Below, one piece after another: positions 58,971 to 64,000 of a stretch of DNA of 64,000 bases. The stretch covers positions 98,719-162,718 of the forward strand of contig NZ_JAKSXZ010000133.1 in NCBI RefSeq assembly GCF_022829465.1, read 5' to 3'. Numbering within the stretch: the first letter of the stretch is position 1; each line of letters opens with the position of its first letter. Both the position numbers and the translations under genes were made by a program. The notes beneath the pieces are model-generated. The model saw only the letters and a program-made list of their open reading frames with translations. It searched no databases and was not told the DNA's origin. The DNA is from Methylobacterium sp. J-067 (GTDB taxonomy: Bacteria; Pseudomonadota; Alphaproteobacteria; Rhizobiales; Beijerinckiaceae).

Positions 58971-59395
58971 TCCGCGCGGCGCCTCGGGTTGATCGACCCG
59001 GACACCACGCCCCAGACCTCGACCAGGGCATCGGGGGCGAGGCGGAACTCGGGGAAGCGCGGGTTGGCGAAGGACAGGATCACCCGCGGGCCCTGCCGGC
59101 GCCAGACCTTGAACGAGCGCTCCCCGTCGATATCGACGACCACCACGTCGCCGTTGCGCGGGGTCAGCGACCGGTCGACCACCGCGAGGTCGCCGTCGTG
59201 CAGGCGGGCCAGGAGCATGCTGTCGCCCGCCACCCGGACGAGGAAGGTCGCCGGCCGGTTCGCGATCAGCAGGCGCTGAAGGTCGATCTCGTCCTCGACG
59301 AAGTCGTCCGCCGGGCTGGGGAAGCCCGCGCGGACCGCCCTAGCGAGGATGGGGACCGGGGTCGGCAAACCGACCGTGACACCCAGGACCTGCAT
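58967..59395 (-). CDS. umuD: UmuD, RecA-assisted self-cleaving subunit of DNA polymerase V
   Basis: This 142-residue protein (start ATG 59395, MQVLGVTVGLPTPVP) has the UmuD/LexA S24 fold. The cleavage site is A23-G24 in RAGFPSPADDF, the nucleophile S59 in AGDSML, and the general base K96 in GERSFKVW. Length is normal for UmuD. It is the first gene of umuDC, with a LexA box 25 bases upstream. After cleavage it activates UmuC. Confidence 0.92.
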   Translation of the reverse strand: MQVLGVTVGLPTPVPILARAVRAGFPSPADDFVEDEIDLQRLLIANRPATFLVRVAGDSMLLARLHDGDLAVVDRSLTPRNGDVVVVDIDGERSFKVWRRQGPRVILSFANPRFPEFRLAPDALVEVWGVVSGSINPRRRAE

Positions 59396-59419
59396 GCGCG
59401 CGCTCCACGAATCCGCAAA

Positions 59420-59434
59420 GAACAAAAGTGGAAC
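59420..59434 (-). promoter_or_regulatory. LexA (SOS) box of umuDC
   Basis: GAAC-AAAAGTG-GAAC on the plus strand reads GTTC-N7-GTTC on the minus strand, the alphaproteobacterial LexA operator. It lies 25 bases upstream of the umuD start, so umuDC should be induced by DNA damage through the host LexA. Confidence 0.85.
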
Positions 59435-59653
59435 ACAAGCTTGTGGTTCCTCCAAGCCGTTAAGCTTGCGGCGAAGGGCGCACGGGACAACCTGTGGAAA
59501 ACGTGTGAAGCCGCTTGATGCGACAGGGGGCCTGGCCCCGCTCGCACCGACGCAGGCTCTTTATGCCGAGGACTCGCAACTTTCAGTAAGGAGTGTTGGA
59601 ACCCGACCCCATCGCCTGGTCGTTTGCCCTTGCCCGGCCAAGGTACCTGCGAC

Positions 59654-60844
59654 ATGTCTCGCACCCCGGGCTTGTTCGCACAGTTCCGGGACAAGGCCGC
59701 GGCGGCCCAAGACAAGGCGGGGGAATGGTCGATGCCGCTGGCGGGTAACCCGACGTACCGGTTGCTGCACGTCTCGGATCTGCATATCGGCGACCTACCG
59801 GTCACCCGGGTGCCTATGGCCCTGAACGCCCCGACGTCTAGATGGCTTCGAAACTTCCCGGTCCTGGAAGGTCAGCTTGGGCATCACGCCAGGGCACTGG
59901 AAGGCCTTCACGAGTTCCACGAGGACCTTGTGAAGGACAATATTCCCTTCGACTTGGTGGTGTCGGGAGACCTGACGGCGAACGGGGCCGTGGCGCAGTT
60001 CGGCCTGGCCGACGCGTACCTCGGCGCGGGGCCGACACCGTTCGGCTACTTCCTCGACCGTCCCGATTGGGTCGAACTTAGCGTCACCGGCAATCATGAC
60101 AACTGGCCGGGAATCAACAGCATCATCGGACCTAGGACGACGGGGCCATCGACCTACCTGCCCGGTCCCTGGCCGAAGGAGGTGGTGCGCCAACTAACCG
60201 GTGGGCGTTGGATACGGTACATCCTGCTCGACACCGACGCCGAGGTCGCGGCCGTAGGACACAATCGACTGATGGGACGGGGCGCATTCACCCAGCAATT
60301 GATCCAGTTGGAAAACCTCCCACGGATCGAGCAGGGCGAGATCCGTGTGATCGTCATGCATCATTCCATCCTGGGGCCGGAGACGGCCGGCCCCCATCCG
60401 CTGGCTCCGGCACCTTTCAGGCATGCCCCCGTTCCGAACGGTCGGATACGACGACTGGAAATCGACCATCCTTCGGCCAGGCTTATCCGCCAGTTCATCG
60501 TCGACCACTCGATCTCGGTCGTCCTGACGGGACACATGCACGAACCCCAGTTGTCGTTGCTCGCAACGACGAACGGACGCCACATTGGGCGCTTTTTGGA
60601 GGCCCGATGCGGTACGACGACCCAGCGCGACCGGTATCCCTACAAGGATGCGCGCAACATGCGGGCAATCCGTACGCTGCCACCCAACACTCTAATCATG
60701 CATGAGATCGTTGAGGAGAATGGGCAGCACCTGTGGACCGCTCAACTCTATTGGCTCGACCGTCAAGGTCGGTTCGTCACGCAGGTCCCGCACATTCCCG
60801 GCGTACCGCAGGGCTATGCCTGGAGTTCCATCAGCCTGCCCTGA
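59654..60844 (+). CDS. Calcineurin-like metallophosphoesterase
   Basis: This 396-residue enzyme has the full dimetal phosphoesterase motif set: SDLHIGD, SGDLTANG, GNHDNWPG, VMHHSILG and TGHMHEP. The ATG at 59654 is preferred over an in-frame TTG 30 bases upstream. No signal peptide is present, so it is cytoplasmic. The substrate could be a nucleotide, nucleic acid or phospholipid. It converges with the sigma-factor-like gene, nine bases apart. Confidence 0.85.
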   Translation: MSRTPGLFAQFRDKAAAAQDKAGEWSMPLAGNPTYRLLHVSDLHIGDLPVTRVPMALNAPTSRWLRNFPVLEGQLGHHARALEGLHEFHEDLVKDNIPFDLVVSGDLTANGAVAQFGLADAYLGAGPTPFGYFLDRPDWVELSVTGNHDNWPGINSIIGPRTTGPSTYLPGPWPKEVVRQLTGGRWIRYILLDTDAEVAAVGHNRLMGRGAFTQQLIQLENLPRIEQGEIRVIVMHHSILGPETAGPHPLAPAPFRHAPVPNGRIRRLEIDHPSARLIRQFIVDHSISVVLTGHMHEPQLSLLATTNGRHIGRFLEARCGTTTQRDRYPYKDARNMRAIRTLPPNTLIMHEIVEENGQHLWTAQLYWLDRQGRFVTQVPHIPGVPQGYAWSSISLP

Positions 60845-60853
60845 CCACGTTCG

Positions 60854-62467
60854 CTATGACGGGAACGTCTCGCCCTCCGCGCGGCCTTCAAAGACGCCGA
60901 CGGTTCCGTTCCAACGCACGTAAAGGTCGTTTTCCCTCCGGTCCGTCAGTATAAGCCGTACTCCGTTCTGGATTGGCTCCGACCTGAACATGTCGAAGAG
61001 GAGGGGCACGTAGGCGGCCACTTCTAACAGCCAGCATGCAAGGCGGTCGGATACATCTTCATGTAGATCCGTGACTGTCGCGACCGCATCTCGGAGCTCG
61101 TCCCTATTGATGGACAGAGGACCGCCATCGGGGCGCGCGCCGAGGGTCAGCCAGACTTCCGAAGCGCCTCCGGCACGACCGACCTTGCGCCGCGCCAACC
61201 TCGCGATGGAGAGGGACGCCTCAAGCACGTTGGCCGGCGTTACGCCGTACATGGCCAAGTCGCGTGCGAACGCCCCTCCGTTCTCGACTGACGCATTTGA
61301 TATCAAGTGCCGATATTCGGAGACATCCAGTTTTGGTAATCCCTCGAACACCCGGTCGGCATCGAGCAGATCGTTATGCAGGTTGGCGAGCAGGGCCTGC
61401 TTGAATGCCTGGCCGATGACAATTTCTTCGTCGGAGATGGCCTTCAAGTAGGCATCCACGACGGGGGACGGCTCGACATCCATCTCCCTCTCACCCGCCA
61501 GGGCGAGGTAGATTTGGGCTAGGAGTTCCTCGTCACCGCCGGGGAATGACTCATTCCAATCGGGTGACTCCAGAAAATCAAGGATGGCGGCCGCGTTTCG
61601 ACGGACGTCGGCAATTGCTCGATCCCTGTCCTCGGGACCGGCTGCGATGGCGCGTCGAAGCAACTGTTCCGCATCCGGGGTATCCATCTTCGGGGTGCCC
61701 GAAACGTAGAAGCTGATTGGCTCCATCATCTCTCCTCCCTTAACCGCAGCGACGAGGATGCTGTACATCCTAGTTCGAGCGGCTTGAACCTCAGGAACTG
61801 GAATACGGAGGAAGCTTGCGGCTTCCTTTGGCGTGCGATGCCGATGCCAGATCGCGTCGACGACCAGGTTGTTCGCCATCGGCGCGTTGCTGAGATGGCC
61901 GAACCGGGCCGCGAACTCCCCGAACAGATCGACCAGCCTCGACCTGAGGGCGTACCGCGTCAGCCCGAACCGGGTCGCGATCTCCCGCTCGGAACCGTCA
62001 CCGCTCAGGTAACACTGGAACAGCTTCCGGTCTTTCGGTGCCATCGATTGCACCACGGCCCTGACGAGAAGGATTTGCTCGACGTGCTCTCGTTCGGCGA
62101 CGACCACGTGTCGGACGTCCTGCAATCGCGCCATGTCGGCAGGGTCCAGCAACGTCGTCCGCCAGCGTTTGAGACGGATGATCCTCGGACGTGCGAAAGC
62201 CAGGAACGTGTGGTTCAGGAACGCCGGGAACGGCGACTTGTGTGGATCGTGCCGATGGACGACCCCCGTCCATGCCTCGATGAAAAAATCGTGGACCAAA
62301 TCGAGGCCGTCGTCCGGCGAGACCGCGTAACCGTTACGGGCCAGCGAACTTAGCATCCTTAACAGGACGGGCCTGTAGGCGAGGTAATCCACGTCGCGCA
62401 GCCCTTGCATCGGACCCCGCGTGGGTTCGGCATCCTTCATATGGTCCGGGTGTTGCGCAGAGTGCAT
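60854..62467 (-). CDS. Sigma-70-like N-terminal domains fused to a long unknown C-terminus
   Basis: This 537-residue protein starts at ATG 62467 (MHSAQHPDHMKDAE); a TTG 12 bases upstream is possible. Residues about 25-105 resemble sigma region 2 (YLAYRPVLLRMLSSLARNG, DLVHDFFIEAWTG), and about 145-195 region 4 (APKDRKLFQCYLSGDGSEREIATRFGLTRYALRSRL, shortened), an HTH. The remaining 340 residues are a helical region of no known family. It could be an ECF-like sigma factor with a built-in sensor, or a former sigma now used as a DNA-binding protein. Confidence 0.6.
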   Translation of the reverse strand: MHSAQHPDHMKDAEPTRGPMQGLRDVDYLAYRPVLLRMLSSLARNGYAVSPDDGLDLVHDFFIEAWTGVVHRHDPHKSPFPAFLNHTFLAFARPRIIRLKRWRTTLLDPADMARLQDVRHVVVAEREHVEQILLVRAVVQSMAPKDRKLFQCYLSGDGSEREIATRFGLTRYALRSRLVDLFGEFAARFGHLSNAPMANNLVVDAIWHRHRTPKEAASFLRIPVPEVQAARTRMYSILVAAVKGGEMMEPISFYVSGTPKMDTPDAEQLLRRAIAAGPEDRDRAIADVRRNAAAILDFLESPDWNESFPGGDEELLAQIYLALAGEREMDVEPSPVVDAYLKAISDEEIVIGQAFKQALLANLHNDLLDADRVFEGLPKLDVSEYRHLISNASVENGGAFARDLAMYGVTPANVLEASLSIARLARRKVGRAGGASEVWLTLGARPDGGPLSINRDELRDAVATVTDLHEDVSDRLACWLLEVAAYVPLLFDMFRSEPIQNGVRLILTDRRENDLYVRWNGTVGVFEGRAEGETFPS

Positions 62468-63115
62468 ATCCGTTCCCAATGGTGGTCCGCAGGCGCTCGC
62501 GAGTCCGTTCCTCGTTCCCCTAGTCGTGTCCCGATGAGTCGTTCTGGTCGAAAAATCGGGGAAAAATTTGTCCGCGTCGTTTCGTGGTCAAAGCGCGAGG
62601 TCGCGACGTCCCGCCACTCGATCCCCGTCTGTGCCAGGACGAATGTGCGCGCGGAGAATTGGAATAGCCAGCACCTTCGAGCACTCTCCCATCGCACCAA
62701 AACGAGCGGACCGAGACGCGTGCCTCGCATCCCGATTAGTTAGGCGTAGTGCCACCGCTTACCCAGGCTCATGCCGCAGAGGTGTTCAGTCGCGGCTCTG
62801 GACGACCGTGTCGCGCCACCGGGGATGGCGCCCCGCGCCGAAACGCCGAGGAAGGACGTCAAGCATCACGTCATGGAGCCCAAGCCTCCGCCAGTCCGGA
62901 CTTACGGACAGCCACGGCGCAATCACTCAGGTTCGCCTCTCGAACTGTCCTCACGCACTTGGTCGCGGGAGCGCTGCGGTTACAATTTGAAAATCCTGCG
63001 ACTCCGGCGGTCACATCCGGGAACGGCTTCGGACAGATCCTATCGGACGAGTTCACTGGTCCGGGCAGTCCGAGTCGGATGTACCCGAAAACGGTCAAAA
63101 TCCGACGACGTAGTC
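62468..63115. other. Long gene-poor stretch
   Basis: I see no gene I can support in these 648 bases; open frames on both strands are Arg/Ser-rich shadows. The left end, with an AT-richer stretch near 62552-62572, should hold the promoter of the sigma-like gene. No repeat, tRNA or clear terminator was found. Confidence 0.4.
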
Positions 63116-63412
63116 ATGAGGGCCTTTTTGGCGACAGGGGCATGCCTCGCGATGGTCGTGGCCCCCGTAACTACCTATTTCGGTCAATCCCCGGCGAACG
63201 GAGGGGACCTCGCGTGCCGCGACGAGATCGGGCCGGCTGCCGCCAAGCGCCTCGTCGCGCAGTGTTGGGATGCATCGCCTGCCACGCACCCGCCGTGCAA
63301 CGCCGTGAACCCTTGCGCGATGATCCGCGAGGAGATCGCACGCAGTTGCAAGCTGTTTGAGGCGTCGAGCCCGCTACCAGCGGACCTGTGCGCCGCAGGC
63401 CGCACGCCGTGA
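63116..63412 (+). CDS. Small secreted cysteine-rich protein
   Basis: This 98-residue protein starts MRAFLATGACLAMVVAPVTTYF, a signal peptide with cleavage near residue 22-30. The mature part has six cysteines (LACRDE, AQCWDA, PPCNAV, NPCAMI, RSCKLF, DLCAAG), enough for three disulfides. No family is recognised. No good ribosome-binding site is visible. It overlaps the next gene by four bases (GTGA). Confidence 0.55.
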   Translation: MRAFLATGACLAMVVAPVTTYFGQSPANGGDLACRDEIGPAAAKRLVAQCWDASPATHPPCNAVNPCAMIREEIARSCKLFEASSPLPADLCAAGRTP

Positions 63413-64000
63413 CCGGCGCGTCGAACATAGTCCACGTGGCTTGGGGCGCGGCCAGGGCGGACTCCGTCAGGCAAGCCTTGCGGTTGCAGGGCCGCGCGGA
63501 ACGGGTGCTCGGGCTGACGCATGTCCTCGACGTCGGGCCCATCGAACCGTTCGACCCCGACGCGCGCCGGATTTGGTTCGAATCGAACACGCGGCCGGAC
63601 GACGAACCGGAAGGGGAGCCCACCGATCCGGAGGCACCCTGGGCGGAGGCGACGGACCCCGGCGTCCATCCGGTCTACTGGGTCTGCCTGACCGACGCGG
63701 CGGAGCACGCGTGCTTCCTCAGGTTCGTCACCCGCATGGCCTCGCGCCCCTTCGACATCGTCGAGGTGATCGGCTCGGATTTCCCCCGAGCGGGTACCGC
63801 CTCACCGGTCTGGTCGTTGGCCCAGTTGCGTCCCGAGGAGATGGTCGCGGCCGATCTCGGGGGCAGGAGAAAGCCGTTCACCGAGGCCGAGAACAACGCG
63901 GCCGTGGCCCGCTGGGCGGAGTTGCGGCGGGAGAACGCGCCGCTGCGCATCGTGCGAGAAGGGATCTTGGTTTCGGCGCCCCTGACCCATTTCGACGATG
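63409..64000 (+). CDS. DUF1835-type protein (3' end outside window)
   Basis: 197 codons are visible from GTG at 63409. The opening ASNIVHVAWGAARADSVRQALRLQGRAERVLGL (shortened) followed by DVGPIEPFD matches the start of DUF1835 proteins, which open with a VHI-x-xGDS-like strand and a L-x-x-GP turn. The middle contains an acidic loop (RPDDEPEGEPTDPEAPW). The role of DUF1835 proteins is unknown. It continues past the window. Confidence 0.65.
   Translation, partial: MTGASNIVHVAWGAARADSVRQALRLQGRAERVLGLTHVLDVGPIEPFDPDARRIWFESNTRPDDEPEGEPTDPEAPWAEATDPGVHPVYWVCLTDAAEHACFLRFVTRMASRPFDIVEVIGSDFPRAGTASPVWSLAQLRPEEMVAADLGGRRKPFTEAENNAAVARWAELRRENAPLRIVREGILVSAPLTHFDD

Noticed and set aside
62468..63115. 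Several open frames of 75-140 codons in the gap after the sigma-like gene
   Set aside because: All are Arg/Ser-rich, lack ribosome-binding sites and overlap each other on both strands.
36000..64000. A CRISPR array or cas genes beside the Tn7-like module
   Set aside because: No regularly spaced direct repeats and no Cas-like protein were found on either side within the window.

Overview
The window is GC-rich DNA from an alphaproteobacterium, most likely Methylobacterium or Methylorubrum (Hyphomicrobiales). Pointers are an oxalate cassette (OxlT, PanE2-type reductase, oxalyl-CoA-synthetase-like ligase), a LexA box of the alphaproteobacterial GTTC-N7-GTTC type, and many two-component and c-di-GMP proteins. 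The genus is an inference; no rRNA or other marker gene is present.

Bases 1 to about 36.1 kb look like ordinary chromosome. From left to right they hold: a branched-chain-amino-acid-type ABC operon (a fused LivG-LivF ATPase cut by the window edge, LivM, LivH, binding protein) divergent from a ThDP-dependent enzyme; an OprB-type porin; a PilZ / GGDEF-EAL / PilZ operon; an SDR plus FAH-hydrolase pair divergent from an IclR regulator; two divergent catalase-like paralogues; dctB-dctD facing a sigma-54-dependent dctA; a BON-domain protein; a GlcG/HbpS-type protein; an Fsr-type MFS pump; the oxalate cassette; a large hybrid histidine kinase; and a GntR regulator convergent with a sugar-acid dehydratase and aldose epimerase. 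SDR, FAH hydrolase, dehydratase and epimerase together fit an oxidative non-phosphorylative sugar pathway, split over about 20 kb.

From about 36.2 kb to the right edge the content changes to an accessory island. Its left part is a Tn7-like transposition module on the minus strand (TnsA-like nuclease, TniA DDE transposase, TniB ATPase, long TniQ/TnsD), preceded by a 34-codon gene. To its right, still on the minus strand, are a soluble FtsH-like AAA-M41 protease and two small proteins. Two of these genes carry copies of the same structured leader. A KfrA-like protein follows on the plus strand.

The most novel block is 47.6-55.3 kb: a GrpE-like protein, an Hsp70 with an extra domain, a classic AAA ATPase, a single-pass membrane protein and a PD-(D/E)XK nuclease-like protein in one direction, closed by a convergent J-like/PH-like protein. 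It reads as a dedicated chaperone-unfoldase-nuclease system, possibly defensive; I know of no named system with this composition. Further cargo includes a TIR protein with histone-like basic tails, UmuDC under a LexA box, a metallophosphoesterase convergent with a sigma-factor-like protein, and secreted or unknown small proteins. No CRISPR array, cas gene, tRNA or rRNA was found.
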